DNA of 64,000 bases from positions 73,571,039 to 73,635,038 of the forward strand of contig NC_086026.1 of assembly GCF_036323735.1 (NCBI RefSeq). The letters are read 5' to 3'. Positions 1 to 9,694 of this stretch are shown piece after piece. The notes under the pieces are model-generated. The model did no database searches, was not told where the DNA came from, and saw only the letters and a program-made list of their open reading frames with translations. The stretch's first letter is position 1; every line of letters starts with the position of its first letter. Made by a program: the position numbers and the translations under genes. Origin of the DNA: Rattus norvegicus (lineage: Eukaryota; Chordata; Mammalia; Rodentia; Muridae).

Positions 1-53
1 ACCCTTACGCAAAGACTATGCGTAGGAACACCATTCTCCGCCAGGCTAGGAAT
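1..53 (+). CDS. Rpl4: Rpl4 penultimate coding exon (partial at window edge)
   Basis: Read in frame from base 3, this segment gives PYAKTMRRNTILRQARN and then a canonical GTAAGT donor at 54. The sequence matches ribosomal protein eL4 (RPL4), a large-subunit protein of the cytosolic ribosome, just before its lysine/alanine-rich C-terminal extension. Only the 3' end of the exon is in the window. It splices in phase 0 to the exon starting at 265, which continues with HKLRV, as in the known eL4 family sequence. The upstream part of the gene, including the introns that host snoRNAs in mammals, lies left of the window. Confidence 0.93.
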
Positions 54-264
54 GTAAGTCATAATTTGCCATGTCAGTTTTTTAATACTTGATTGCCTCC
101 CCTCCCCTGAGACAGGAATTTATGAGGACCAGGCCACCAACTAGCAGACAGATCCCACCTGTTCCTCCTCCCCACCCCCCCCCCCAAGCACTGGAGTTTA
201 AGGTGTGAGCTGCTGGACTCCCATTGAAGATAGGATTCTTATATCCTACATGTTTTTGTTGCAG

Positions 265-492
265 CACAAACTTCGAGTGAAAAAGCTGGAAGCCGCAGCT
301 GCTGCACTGGCAGCCAAATCGGAGAAGATTGTTCCAGAGAAGGGGGCTGGAGACAAAAAACCTGCAGTAGGCAAAAAAGGAAAGAAGCCTGTGGATGCCA
401 AGAAGCTGAAGAAGCCTGCAGGGAAAAAGGTGGTTACCAAGAAACCAGCAGAGAAGAAACCTACCACAGAAGAAAAAAAGTCTGCTGCATAA
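265..492 (+). CDS. Rpl4: Rpl4 last coding exon, ribosomal protein eL4 C-terminal tail
   Basis: The exon follows a TTTTTGTTGCAG acceptor and encodes 75 residues ending in TEEKKSAA, with a TAA stop at 490-492. The segment begins HKLRVKKLE, passes an alanine run, and then becomes a lysine-rich tail of repeated KKP/GKK motifs (for example AEKKPTTEEKK). This is the eukaryote-specific C-terminal extension of eL4, which runs along the ribosome surface. The A/K-rich tail differs most between mammals, so small differences from other species are expected. An open frame starting at 205 is only this exon read through from the intron. The 210-bp intron before it (54-264) shows no C/D or H/ACA snoRNA boxes. 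Confidence 0.95.
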   Translation, partial: HKLRVKKLEAAAAALAAKSEKIVPEKGAGDKKPAVGKKGKKPVDAKKLKKPAGKKVVTKKPAEKKPTTEEKKSAA

Positions 493-542
493 ACTATTAA
501 AATTTGTTAAATTCCAGAGAGCAAAAAGATACAGCCTATTTG

Positions 543-548
543 AATAAA
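543..548 (+). terminator. Rpl4: Rpl4 polyadenylation signal
   Basis: AATAAA lies 51 bases after the Rpl4 stop codon, the short 3'UTR typical of ribosomal protein mRNAs. Cleavage is expected about 15-25 bases further on. A second AATAAA at 650-655 could serve as a weak alternative site. Confidence 0.8.
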
Positions 549-570
549 TCAAAGATGCAGTGAGAAACGT

Positions 571-1420
571 TTGTGTGACTCTTGATTGTGGGATTTCATG
601 GGCAAGCCTAGGTCATCAGCACTACAGAGCAAGAAAGAGCTTTATTTTTAATAAAATTTCATTCTCTAGACTGATTTGTTCCACATATTAGTCTACTGTA
701 AAATAATTTTGGGATAGTTGACTAATTTGCAATGAAATCCAGTCTGTTAGTATTTGGTACAGATGTTTTAGGCTGAGAAGCAGGACTAAATCGGGAACAG
801 CTAGGTGCTAAAGACTATGACTGTTGTAATGATAGCCACTAGAGGGCATCGTGGTAAAAGGAAATGATGTGTCTGCCACAATTATGGGCTGTGTGCGTGG
901 GGGGTGTTCTCTAACAAATGTCAATCAATCATCCTTGATTGGATAGCCTTCATTTCCTGTTGCCTTTATGGTATTTGGTCAAAATTACTAACAGACAATA
1001 TGAACTCGGCTAAAAACACCACTTGTCCTAAAACATGGGAATTCATTAAGCTTAGCATAGTTGTCCCTACTAAGCTTAAGTATTTGGTATTTTGGTTTCT
1101 ACCTGCAAAATTGTAGCCTTTGCAGAGTATAAAGTCACTTGGAAAAGCACGTTAAAAGTGCTGAGATGGGGGGCTGGGGATTTAGCTCAGTGGTAGAGCG
1201 CTTGCCTAGCAAGTGCAAGGCCCTGGGTTCGGTCCCCAGCTCCGAAAAAAAGGAAAAAAAGAAGTGCTGAGATGAGTGCTGTTTTCCTGAGTCTGAGAGA
1301 CATTAGGGACTGAAGAGTCCACGCTCTTGGGGATTCCACTTTATTTTCAGATTCCTAGTGTCCGGCGACCTTACCTTCAGCAAACAACTGCAAGAAAACT
1401 AGCGTCCCTCGCTGATTTCG
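571..1420. other. Rpl4-Snapc5 intergenic spacer
   Basis: About 850 bases separate the Rpl4 poly(A) region from the Snapc5 promoter. The stretch is mostly unique AT-rich sequence, with one ID SINE at 1,169-1,261. I see no gene here; the short open frame at 904-1,116 has no recognisable product. Confidence 0.7.
1169..1261 (+). mobile_element. ID SINE (BC1/tRNA-Ala-derived)
   Basis: The element is full length. It starts GGGGCTGGGGATTTAGCTCAG, carries a pol III A box (TAGCTCAGTGG) and B box (GGTTCGGTCC), and ends in an A-rich tail. The 13-bp target duplication AAGTGCTGAGATG sits at 1,156-1,168 and 1,262-1,274, perfect and therefore a fairly recent insertion. It lies in the Rpl4-Snapc5 spacer, about 170 bp before the Snapc5 ETS/CRE site. 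Confidence 0.97.
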
Positions 1421-1425
1421 GTGGT

Positions 1426-1439
1426 CGGAAGTGACGTCA
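1426..1439 (+). promoter_or_regulatory. Snapc5: Composite ETS-CRE site in the Snapc5 promoter
   Basis: CGGAAGTGACGTCA joins an ETS core (CGGAAGT) to a perfect palindromic CRE (TGACGTCA, 1,432-1,439). It lies 48 bp before the Snapc5 start codon. The flanks (TCAGCGCGCGCC) are CpG-rich, and there is no TATA box at a useful distance. This composite is known in housekeeping promoters bound by GABP/ETS and ATF/CREB factors. Its position implies that it sets transcription start just upstream of, or within, the short 5'UTR; that step is inference. Confidence 0.75.
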
Positions 1440-1486
1440 TCAGCGCGCGCCAAGTAGAAGGCAGCGCTTTACGGGAGTGGAGGAGC

Positions 1487-1576
1487 ATGTTGAGTCGGTT
1501 GCAGGAGCTCCGCAAGGAGGAAGAGACCCTGCTGCGTCTAAAGGCAGCCCTGCATGACCAACTGAACCGTCTCAAG
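1487..1576 (+). CDS. Snapc5: Snapc5 exon 1, snRNA-activating complex subunit 5 (SNAP19)
   Basis: The ATG at 1,487 opens MLSRLQELRKEEETLLRLK, ending in phase 0 after codon 30 (AAG) at a GTGAGC donor. This matches SNAPC5/SNAP19, the smallest subunit of SNAPc/PTF, which binds the proximal sequence element of pol II and pol III snRNA promoters in the nucleus. Heptad-spaced leucines suggest a coiled coil, consistent with its known role in bridging SNAPc subunits. A frame-compatible ATG at 1,421 lies in promoter-like sequence and would add residues not found in the family, so I chose 1,487. Confidence 0.95.
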
Positions 1577-2671
1577 GTGAGCGTGCAGCCCTCCAGCTCT
1601 AGCCCCTCGTGAGCGTCCGGCGAGCGCGGCAAGTAGAGCTCCGGTCCACTAGTAGACCTCCTCCGGTTTAGCAGGTTTACCTTCTGAGCCCACGTCCACC
1701 GGAACCGGGCCCTCCAGCTCACGCTTCAGCTGCTGGTTACTATTGTTTATATGCATTAGAAAGGACTTTAATGTTGTCAAGCTAGTATTGAGACTTAGAT
1801 CCGCCTGCGGTGCGAATGAGATCTGGGAAAGAAACTTGTCCCCTAGAGTTCCCAATAACCCTTCCGGGAACAGATAATGACTCGGGTGCAGCTTAGGTCG
1901 GCCTTGATTACGTCTTACACTTAGGAATAATTTGGCCCCTGCGAAATGATGGTAATCCCTGCTCAGCATTCATGGGCAAGATCTTTAAATGTAAGTGACA
2001 TGGGGATTACACTTGTGGTATAGAAAACGATATTCAGCTTTTCTCAGGGCACTTATAAATGGCCCACCCTTAATTGCATCAGTACCTCTTACAAGCACTT
2101 AATGATTGTGTATTGAAGATGACCTCCCAAACACAGGTACCCTGGTGCTCCAGGAAGCACGTGCATTTTTAGCCTTTGCCTTCACATTCTCATTAATGAG
2201 TAGACAAGCTCAAGCTTAGGACAACCATCTATGTCTGTGGAGCCAGATGTCTCCTGGGGTGAGGGTGAGGGATGGGGAGAAGTGGCCTCCCTGTGTAACC
2301 CAGGCATGCCTTGAACCTAGTGTATAGCTCAGGTTGACTTTAAACTTGCCTCCTACATTTTTAACCTCAGTGTACTGGCACATGCCTTTAATCTCAGCAC
2401 TTCAGAGGCAGAGGCAGGTGGAGACCTGTAAATTCGGGGCCAACTTGGTTTACTTATGGAGTTGTAGGACAGCCAGCGTTACAAGGTAAGATTCCGTCTT
2501 AGGGAAAGAAAAAGGGGGAGAGGTAAAGCTCCCCCTGCCTTTCTAGAGCAGTTCAGGGATTATAAGCAGTTCTTTTCCATGAGGCCAACCTGTACAGTGT
2601 GTAGTAGAATTCACTCACTATGGTAACCCAGCGGAATACTCAGTGAAATGTCTTTGGCTGTTCTTTCCTAG
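1577..2671 (+). other. Snapc5: Snapc5 intron 1
   Basis: The intron runs from GTGAGC to CTTTCCTAG. It is mostly unique sequence, with a degraded sense B1 SINE at about 2,365-2,510 (CTTTAATCTCAGCACTTCAG). The open frames on the opposite strand near 1,650-1,970 have no homology I recognise. Confidence 0.7.
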
Positions 2672-2761
2672 GTCGAAGAATTGGCCCTTCAATCAATGAT
2701 AAATTCTCGAGGACGGACTGAGACACTGCCTTCTCAGCCTGCACCTGAACAGTTATGTGAT
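2672..2761 (+). CDS. Snapc5: Snapc5 exon 2
   Basis: The exon is exactly 90 bases and 30 codons. It follows a pyrimidine-rich CTTTCCTAG acceptor and ends GAT with a GTAAGT donor. It encodes VEELALQSMINSRGRTETLP and continues to EQLCD, joining the exon 1 helix in frame (NRLK then VEELALQSM), so the leucine heptads carry across the junction. The second half is Ser/Pro/Gln-rich and more variable in the family. Confidence 0.93.
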
Positions 2762-4037
2762 GTAAGTTTAGTCAAGTACAGGCTTCCAAATAAGAGTATA
2801 GAGTCCCATTGTGCCTTTGCTCCCTGGCAGGCAAATACTGTATGGCACATTATTACCAAGTCCAGAGGACTCTGGAAAGTACCATTCAAATTTTTGGGGA
2901 CATGGGTAAATTACTGTGCATGCAAGGTAAGCAAGTACCCTACCAGTGAACTGCATCTCCAGCCCCTCATCATTTGTAGCTGGGCAATCAGTTACTCTAC
3001 ATTAATCATCCAGGCAATAGCTTGTCTTTTATACTTTGTCAGCTTTAGGCAGCCTCTACTCTTCTAGTGTACACTGATATGCCCAGCCTGCCCAGATCTC
3101 ACACTACTCCATCCTTTCCAGCTACTCAGCTGAGCCCCGAGAAACCAGCAGTGGTTGTTGTGGTAAAGGTGGGTTTGTTTTGAAGCACTGTCCTGTATCC
3201 AGGCTAGCGGCCTTCTGGTGTCCTTCCCTCAGTATGCTGTGCTTTGAGACTTCCTTATGAACTATGTAGTTGTCACTTTGTTGATGGAAGGTAGGTCAGT
3301 TGGCATTTCAGTAAACACTGACTCCTAATCCCTTTTCAGTAATGGAGAAACAAGAAACAGGAAGAGGACTTTCAGCCATGAAAATATGAACCTAAAATTG
3401 AAATTTTTTTTAATTTTGATTTTTATTTTGTCAAGACTTTTACTTTTTTTTTCTTTAAGATTTTATTTTATTCATATGAGTACACTGTAGCTGTCTTCAG
3501 ACACACCAGAAGAGGGCATCGGATCCCAATACATATGGTTGTGAGCCACCATGTGGTTGCTGGGAATTGAACTCAGGACCTCTGGAAGAGCAGTCAGTGC
3601 TCTTAACCGCTGAGCCATCTCTCCAGCCCTGGACTTATTTTTATAGCTATGTGAATGTATGCTAGTATCCATGGAAGTGTCACATACCCTAGAGAAGGGG
3701 CTTGTGAGCTCCAGCATGGATGTTAGGACTCAAATTTGGATCTTTTGGGAAAAGAAACAAGTACTCTTTTGTTTTTCTAAACAGAGCTTCTCTGTGTAGC
3801 CCTGGCTATCCTGAAACTCACTTTGTAGACCACGCTGGCTTGGAACTCAGAGATTCACCTGCGTCTGCCTCTTGAGTGCTAGGATTAGAGGTGTACACGA
3901 CCAATACCTGGCATGCAACAAGTACTTTAACTGCTGATCATTCCTCCAACTTCATAAATGAGATTTGATTTGAAAGAATTTGCTGTTTTGAGACTCAGCT
4001 TCTTCACCACAATCCTAATGCTGTTTATTTTTCACAG
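2762..4037 (+). other. Snapc5: Snapc5 intron 2 with B2 and B1 SINEs
   Basis: The intron holds an antisense B2 at about 3,458-3,630, recognisable by its ends (TTTAAGATTTTATTTTATTC and GAGCCATCTCTCCAGCCC). A degraded antisense B1 lies at about 3,775-3,910 (GAGCTTCTCTGTGTAGCCCTGGC). The rest is unique sequence. Confidence 0.75.
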
Positions 4038-4157
4038 ATGTCGCTGCAGGTGGACAATGAAGCATCAATCAATCAAACTGCACTGAAGCTGAGCACAAGG
4101 AGCCCAATGGAGGAGGAGGAGGAGGAAGAAGAAGAGGAGGAAGAATCTGATTCGTGA
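4038..4157 (+). CDS. Snapc5: Snapc5 exon 3 with polyglutamate C-terminus
   Basis: After the TTTTTCACAG acceptor, the exon encodes MSLQVDNEASINQTALKLST, then RSPM, twelve consecutive glutamates and SDS, with TGA at 4,155-4,157. Total protein length is 99 residues, close to the human family member. The glutamate run is built from mixed GAG/GAA codons and is a coding microsatellite. The acidic serine-ended tail is characteristic of SNAPC5. The 3'UTR continues past the stop, but I cannot fix its poly(A) site. Confidence 0.94.
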   Translation: MSLQVDNEASINQTALKLSTRSPMEEEEEEEEEEEESDS

Positions 4158-5769
4158 AGGGGACAAGGGCTAGGGTTAGTTATACAAACTAAACTAAGTC
4201 TTCGGTACTTCATCTCTTCAAAGTCGTCTTGCAGGGCCTATGTGAGAGATATACTTATAAATGGAAGAGGCTCAGTCCATAAAGTATCTACATGCAAATA
4301 CGAAGACCTGAGTTTGGAGCCCCAGAATCTGTGTAAAAACCTAGGCAGAGTGTCGAGTGCCTGTAACCCCAGCACTGGAGATAGGAAGACCAACAGATCT
4401 CTGAAGCACACTGGCCAGCCTCATCTAGCCAAAACCAGTGAGTTCCGGTTTACTCAGAGACCCCGTCTGGAGAGCAGTGGTGGTGCTCATAGAGGCACAC
4501 ATCTCAATCCCAGCACATATGTATGGAAAGGGTTAAATAACTGCAAAAAAAATGGTTCTTTTCTACCGAGATCTATAAATCAGTTCAATCTCACTACTAG
4601 AGGAATGGGGGAAAGTAGATAACATCTGATCATTAGGTAGAAGATCATAGTAAGACACAGTGTGAGCTAACTTTGGCATTTACACACCTGTAATCCCAGG
4701 CTTTAGGATGCTCTAGCAAGAGTGACCGCCATCCACTGTGAAGCCAACTTGAACTATAACCAAACCAAAACAGTGCCAGGTCTTACCAGGGGTCAGTCAC
4801 AGGGATGTGACAGGGGAGGCAAAGGTAGGATATCAGGTCAGTGTGATAGTCCACAAAGCAAGTTCAACAGCCATACTCCGTACAGAAAACTGCCAGCAAC
4901 CTCTGGCCATCAGCACGCCTCCTCAACACACCAAGTACGTCATATACACCCCCATGCTGACAACTCCCTACACAATATCTACACTGGTTTTGTGTAAGAT
5001 GTTCTTCCAAAGAAGAAACCGAGGAATATCCATGAGTTGGCCTTTTTGTGTGTGCATGTATGTATGTGTTGACATGTGTACCACTATGTGCATATGGAGG
5101 TCAGAGGACAACTTATGGACAACTCTTCCACCGTGTGAATTCCAAGAATTGTACTTAGGGTTATAAGGCTTGGCAACAAGCCCACCGAGCCAGGTCACCT
5201 GCACATGACTGCTGCTGGTGTTTTCAGGCTATATTTTGCTCGTGTATGGGCATGTGTAAGTACATGTGTATAGAAAACTTAATCTCTCAAAGCTGGAATT
5301 ACAAATGTTTCTGGGATACCCAGTTTCTAGTGTGCTGGTAGCCAGACTGTGTTCGCCACAGTAGCACAGCAGTCCTCTTATGATTAAGAATATTCCTTGG
5401 CTCTGCATCTTGTTTTTCTGACGTTACAGCCACCTCAAAGCATGACAAAGCCATAACTCTAATACTGAAACCATTTCTCAGCATAGTACAGCAGACTGAC
5501 CAGCAAGGACTTCTTGAGAGCATGGCCGATGAAACTGTAAGCAGGCTTTGCTACATGAAATAAGAAATGTTCTGTGAGAAATCACTTAGAGTTTCACTCA
5601 GGCAGGTTTCCAACCACTGTTAGCTAGGTTTGTCTCTCTTTGACAAAGCCACCTGACAGGAAGAATTCTCAACTGAGAAACTACCTCTGTAAGATTGGAC
5701 TTAAGCCTTTAGGGTGTTTCCTTGTTGAGGTGGGAGGGTGGACCTGGGTACTATACTTAAACCAGTAAG

Positions 5770-6165
5770 CAGCATTCCTCCCTTGCTGTACTGACTGGTT
5801 GTGTCAACTTGATACAAGCTGGAGTTATCACAGAAAAAGGAGCCTCAGTTGTGGAAATTCCTTCCTGAGACCCAGCTGTAAGGGTCTCAATTAGTGATCA
5901 AGGTGGGAGGACCCAGCCCATTGTGGGTGTTACCATCCCTGGGCTGGTAGTCATGGCTTCTATAACAGCAAGCTGAGCAAGCCAGTAAGTAACACCCCTC
6001 CGTGTCCTCTGCATCAGCTCCTGCTTCCTGCCCTGTGTGACTTCCTTTGGTGATGAACAGCAATGTGGAAGTGTAAGCTGAATAAACCTTTTCCTCCCCA
6101 GCTTGCTTCTTGGTCGTGATGTTTGTGCAGGAATGGAAACCCTGACTAAGACAGTTGCCTTTTGC
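5770..6165 (+). repeat. Rodent interspersed repeat, family not assigned
   Basis: The block begins near GACTGGTTGTGTCAACTTGA and ends near GGAAACCCTGACTAAGACAG, with an internal AATAAACC and TTCCTTTGGTGATGAACAGC. I recognise this as a high-copy rodent repeat but cannot name the Repbase family with confidence. Truncated relatives flank it at about 5,640-5,770 and 6,166-6,310, and another, split by an ID element, lies at about 6,615-7,050. Confidence 0.65.
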
Positions 6166-6727
6166 ATCAGCTTCTGGGCGAGTTTGAATGCCTGCCTTGG
6201 TTTACTTCAGTAGACTTGATTCAGGATATATAAGCCAAGTAATCCCTTTCCTCTCAAAGTTGCTTTGGCTATGGTGTTTTGTCACAGCAATAGAAACCCT
6301 CATACACCCACCTACAGGTTTTCCCTTGTAAAGAGACTACTCATTCACAGGTCCTAAGGTGGTAGGAAACACTGTTAAGTTCGTACAAAGACTGACATTG
6401 CAGGAGACCCATTAGCCCACTGCACACATCTGGTCACTGTGTGTGCTTTGCCTAGTTTTCTTTTTTTCTTGTTTCTCTTGAGACAAGATCTCTCTGCACA
6501 CCCATTGCTATCCTAGAATTCACTATATAGATCAGGCCAGCCCCAAACTCAGATCCACCCAATCCTGTCTCCCAAGTAGTAGGATTAAAATCGAGTACGT
6601 TCTTGGCTCATGGCATTTTGGGCTAGTTTTTATGTCAACACAAGGTAGAGTGATTTCAGAAGAAAGACCCTCAATTGGGAAACTGCCCCCATCAGATTGG
6701 CCTGTGGGTAAGCTTCTTGTGCATTCT

Positions 6728-6833
6728 TTTTTTTTTTTTTTTTTTCTTTTTCTTTTTTTAGGAGCTGGGGACCGAACCCAGGGCCTTGCGCTAGGCAAGT
6801 GCTCTACCACTGAGCTAAGTCCCCAACCCCCTG
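6728..6833 (-). mobile_element. ID SINE, antisense, with target duplication
   Basis: Poly-T is followed by GGAGCTGGGGACCGAACCCA and ends CCCCAACCCC: an ID element on the minus strand. TTGTGCATTCT flanks it at 6,717-6,727 and 6,834-6,844. It interrupts an older rodent repeat (about 6,615-7,050), so it is the younger insertion. Confidence 0.95.
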
Positions 6834-7129
6834 TTGTGCATTCTCTTAATGAAGATTGATGTGATTGAGGGGCACTGTGACCCTTGGGTGGTATAAGAGG
6901 TTCTGCAAGCATGCCAGGCAAGCCTGTAAGCTGGGTTCCTCCACGGCCTCCTGCTTCATTTCAGTTTCTGTCTCTAGGTTCCTGTTGTCCCCTGGATGGT
7001 GGGCTGACTACAAGCTATAAGGGAGTGTTCATACCAGCAACAAAAACCCTCGTAGGCCCGTAGAGTATTTATGTCTTCCAACTGTGTTCCTGTTTTTACT
7101 TTCCCTACCTCAGTTTCCAGCTAAATCCT

Positions 7130-7645
7130 CTTAGGACTTCATTGCTGTGAAGAGACACCATGACTGTGGCAACTCTTTTTTATTTATTCATTTATTTATT
7201 CATTTATTATATATAACTACACTGTAGATGTCTTCAGACACACCAGAACAGGGCATCAGATCTCATTACAGATGTAGTTGCCAGGATTTGAACTCAGAAC
7301 CTCTGGGAGAGCAATCAGTGCTCTTAACCTCTGAGCTATCTCTCCAGCCAACTGTGGGAACTCTTAGAAAGCATTTAATTGGGGCTGGCTTACAGTTTTA
7401 GAGGTTAAGTCCATTATCATGGCTGGAAGCATGGCGTTATGCAGGAAGACATGGTGCTAAAAGAGCAAGGGTTCTACATCTTGATCCAAAGGCTGTGTTC
7501 TACACTGGGCAGAGCCTGGGCATCTAAGAAACTTCAAAGCTCACCCCCACAATGGCACACTTCCTCCAATAAGTGCCACTCCTGGGCCAAGCATTCAAAC
7601 ACATAAGTCTATGGGGGCCATACCCAGTTACACCACCACAATCAT
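7130..7645. repeat. Rodent interspersed repeat split by a B2 SINE
   Basis: The outer block runs from CATTGCTGTGAAGAGACACC to AGTTACACCACCACA and includes CATTTAATTGGGGCTGGCTT, a familiar high-copy rodent repeat. An antisense B2 occupies about 7,174-7,350. The sequence CTGTGGCAACTCTT before it recurs as CTGTGGGAACTCTT after it, which is the B2 target duplication with one mismatch. Confidence 0.65.
7174..7350 (-). mobile_element. B2 SINE, antisense
   Basis: T/A-rich ATTT/ATTC repeats form the tail, followed by GTCTTCAGACACACCAGAAC and ending GAGCTATCTCTCCAGCC. It is inserted in the older rodent repeat described at 7,130-7,645. Confidence 0.9.
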
Positions 7646-7714
7646 TTTATTTCCTGTAGTCTAGAGAAATTAAAAGGCATGCCGCAAAAGCAAAAATCTC
7701 TTTTGTCCTTTTTA

Positions 7715-8610
7715 CTTTAACTTGATAGTATTTTTATTAGAATAAGAGATTAGATTTGATAAACATCTTGAGTAAAGTGGTTAAAAGGGTTTTCATACAA
7801 TTTGTAGGCACTATACACGTTTACAATAGCATTGGTACTTAGACTGGAAGAAAGATAGAACTCTTGATACGTTGATTCCTTAATCCATTTGTGACATTCA
7901 AAATAACTACCAATTTAGAAACACTAATCCAAACTCAGAGACATATACCACTAAGTATCCCACACAGTATATTTAAAAATAAATATAGAAATACAACCAG
8001 AAGTCTAAAAATCACCACAGTAGACAGACTGAAGCCCCAGCTATCATGGCAGTGATGGGCTCTGGTTAGATTTTTTTTTTAAATGGGAACTGCTGAGTTC
8101 TATACCAAAAGCAAAAATAAAATACCATGATGTACACGTTCTGGTGCTCATTTCAGTAGCAGCAAAGCATGCTTTTCATGCATGCACTGCCTGTGAAGGG
8201 TCTCAGAAGGCCCCCTCTCCTCAGACTGAGAGGTCACCAGCAAGAGTGAAGTACCAAGGGTCCGAGAATCCTGACAATACAGGCAGCCAGCTAGTGAGTC
8301 ACGATGAACAGCAGCGCAAACATCAGTAAGAAGACCACCCAGGTCACCAGGGTTTCACTGTAGTTCAACCTGGCATGTATTTGATGAACAGACAAATAGC
8401 CCCAAGCACAAAGCCAATCCACTTAGGGGAGTAACCATAGCGATAAAGACAATATTAAAAATGACACAAGTACGATTTGGCACATGCTGTGTTCTTCATC
8501 CTTTGTCACAGATGAGATGCACATCTGAACATAGACAAGCATGGGAGAGGCCTGAAAGCAACATGGCATGCCACTGGGCAGAGGATTCCTCTCTGCTGCT
8601 TCCCAAAGGC
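7715..8610 (-). other. Map2k1: Map2k1 3' untranslated region
   Basis: Non-repetitive sequence lies between the stop codon and the likely poly(A) signal. It carries no SINE, unlike the DNA immediately beyond the poly(A) site, which fits purifying selection on an exonic UTR. The open frames on the plus strand (8,144-8,329; 8,461-8,808) are antisense shadows. The exact 3' end is inferred. Confidence 0.65.
7733..7738 (-). terminator. Map2k1: Map2k1 polyadenylation signal
   Basis: TTTATT on the plus strand is AATAAA on the transcript, about 875 bases past the stop codon. That gives a 3'UTR of roughly 0.9 kb, in line with known MEK1 mRNAs. Cleavage is expected near 7,705-7,720. Confidence 0.65.
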
Positions 8611-8724
8611 TCAGATGCTGGCAGCGTGGGTTGGTGTGCTGGGCTGGTTAAGCCCAATGGTGGAGCAGAGCCAGCCTGCGAAGTCTACCTCCTCGGCATC
8701 AGATCTCTTGATGAAAGCATGTAC
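8611..8724 (-). CDS. Map2k1: Map2k1 exon 11, C-terminal lobe end and DVD docking segment
   Basis: After the acceptor CCTGCACAG the exon encodes residues 357-393, from [20 protein letters not shown] to the final THAASI, with TGA at 8,613-8,611. This is the end of the kinase C-lobe plus the DVD segment (about residues 361-381) known to dock the upstream MAP3K. The C-terminal ASI, where human MEK1 has AGV, is a rodent-type ending. The phase-0 join to exon 10 (KQLM then VHAF) is exact. Confidence 0.97.
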
Positions 8725-9257
8725 CTGTGCAGGAAACAAGGAAAGGGAATGCTGATAAAAATGAAGGAAAAGCAGGGTGGCCTGGGCACCACTCAGAGGA
8801 TGCCTTGAGTGCTCACCCTTGGGCAGCAAGTAGGCCAGCTGCAGCCAAAAGACCTAAACATAAATGGGCCGGCCTCTGTCCAGCCTACATACATAAACTT
8901 CGAGGCCCTGGGGAATGTGTTAGAATGTACACTACACTCAAGGTTACACAGGTCATGGCATTGTCTGGATCTTACAGTATCACAAGCCTCTGTCAGGGCC
9001 ATCAAACTAGAACCAGTTGAAGAGGAACTCAGGATACTGGATATGTGAGGTGAACCAGTCAGAACTGGGGGTGGGAGGTAAGTCTGTCCTCAGGAAAGGT
9101 ATGGGAAGGCTTCTCCCTGATTACATCCCAGGTACCCCTGTAACTCACAGGATGGCAGAGATTAATGCCTGGCACTGTGAAGTGCCCCAAACCTGACAAG
9201 TATAGGGGAAGGGTAGGAAAACGGCTCAGATGAACAAACAGGTTCTATAAGACTTAC
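8725..9257 (-). other. Map2k1: Map2k1 intron 10
   Basis: A 533-bp intron with GTAAGTC donor and TGCACAG acceptor. The sequence is unique and no repeat or RNA gene is recognised. Confidence 0.8.
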
Positions 9258-9303
9258 CATGAGCTGCTTCAGATCTGCTCTCTCTGCAGGGTTCTTTATT
9301 AAG
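9258..9303 (-). CDS. Map2k1: Map2k1 exon 10
   Basis: This 46-base micro-exon completes codon 341 and encodes LIKNPAERADLKQLM to residue 356, kinase subdomain XI with the conserved Arg of the C-lobe (PAERADL). The acceptor is CTTTTCAG and the donor GTAAGTC. The size equals the mammalian MAP2K1 exon 10. Confidence 0.96.
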
Positions 9304-9632
9304 CTGAAAAGAAGATAGGTAATGTTAGGAGTGCTACTCCGAAGTCACACTGCCTCTGTTTGTATGGCGGCCCCTTACGAAGGCTGAGGACTAGAGCTTG
9401 AACCTTGCTCACCCTCCATTATAGGCACACCTTCATTGTGTCTAGCATGCAAGTCTTGCTGAGTTAAATCAAGGTCAGAAAACAGGATGATCCCTCAAGT
9501 TCTAGCACCCAGGATCAGACAGTCATGAGGCCCAGCACACAAGGGTTATGGTAGCAGCCAGGGTTAATTAGAGGGGATAGGGTAGGGCTTGGGGGGTGGG
9601 GGGGGGTGTCTTAGCACATGGCACAAACTTAC

Positions 9633-9694
9633 CACTTATTCACAAAATCCTGAAATTCCAGACTGAATACTCCACTGGGCAGTTTTGGAGGAGG
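9633..9694 (-). CDS. Map2k1: Map2k1 exon 9
   Basis: A 62-base exon, residues 321-341: PPPKLPSGVFSLEFQDFVNK plus the first two bases of Cys341. Acceptor TTGCAG, donor GTAAGT. The 329-bp intron before exon 10 (9,304-9,632) contains a G-run at 9,591-9,607 but no SINE. Confidence 0.96.

Larger units (their letters stand above)
4158..7710. other. Convergent Snapc5/Map2k1 intergenic region
   Basis: The two genes point tail to tail across about 3.5 kb. The gap includes the undetermined Snapc5 3'UTR and is largely repeats: a B4-like SINE (about 4,245-4,520), an antisense B3-like SINE (about 5,030-5,200), copies of a common rodent interspersed repeat, an antisense B1 (about 6,465-6,600), an ID and a B2. 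No protein-coding gene is visible. Confidence 0.7.

Noticed and set aside
54..264. snoRNA in the Rpl4 intron
   Set aside because: Mammalian Rpl4 introns do host C/D snoRNAs, but this last intron shows no C box, D box or terminal stem.
1169..1261. tRNA-like gene (A and B boxes)
   Set aside because: The boxes belong to an ID SINE derived from BC1/tRNA-Ala, with an A tail and target duplication; the cloverleaf is not complete. The same applies to the other ID copies.
1649..1969. 106-codon minus-strand open frame in Snapc5 intron 1
   Set aside because: No family resemblance and opposite to a well-supported gene.
6079..6084. AATAAA as the Snapc5 poly(A) signal
   Set aside because: It belongs to a dispersed rodent repeat nearly 2 kb past the stop; without transcript evidence I would not assign it.
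8461..8808. 115-codon plus-strand open frame over Map2k1 exon 11
   Set aside because: It is the antisense shadow of the exon and 3'UTR.
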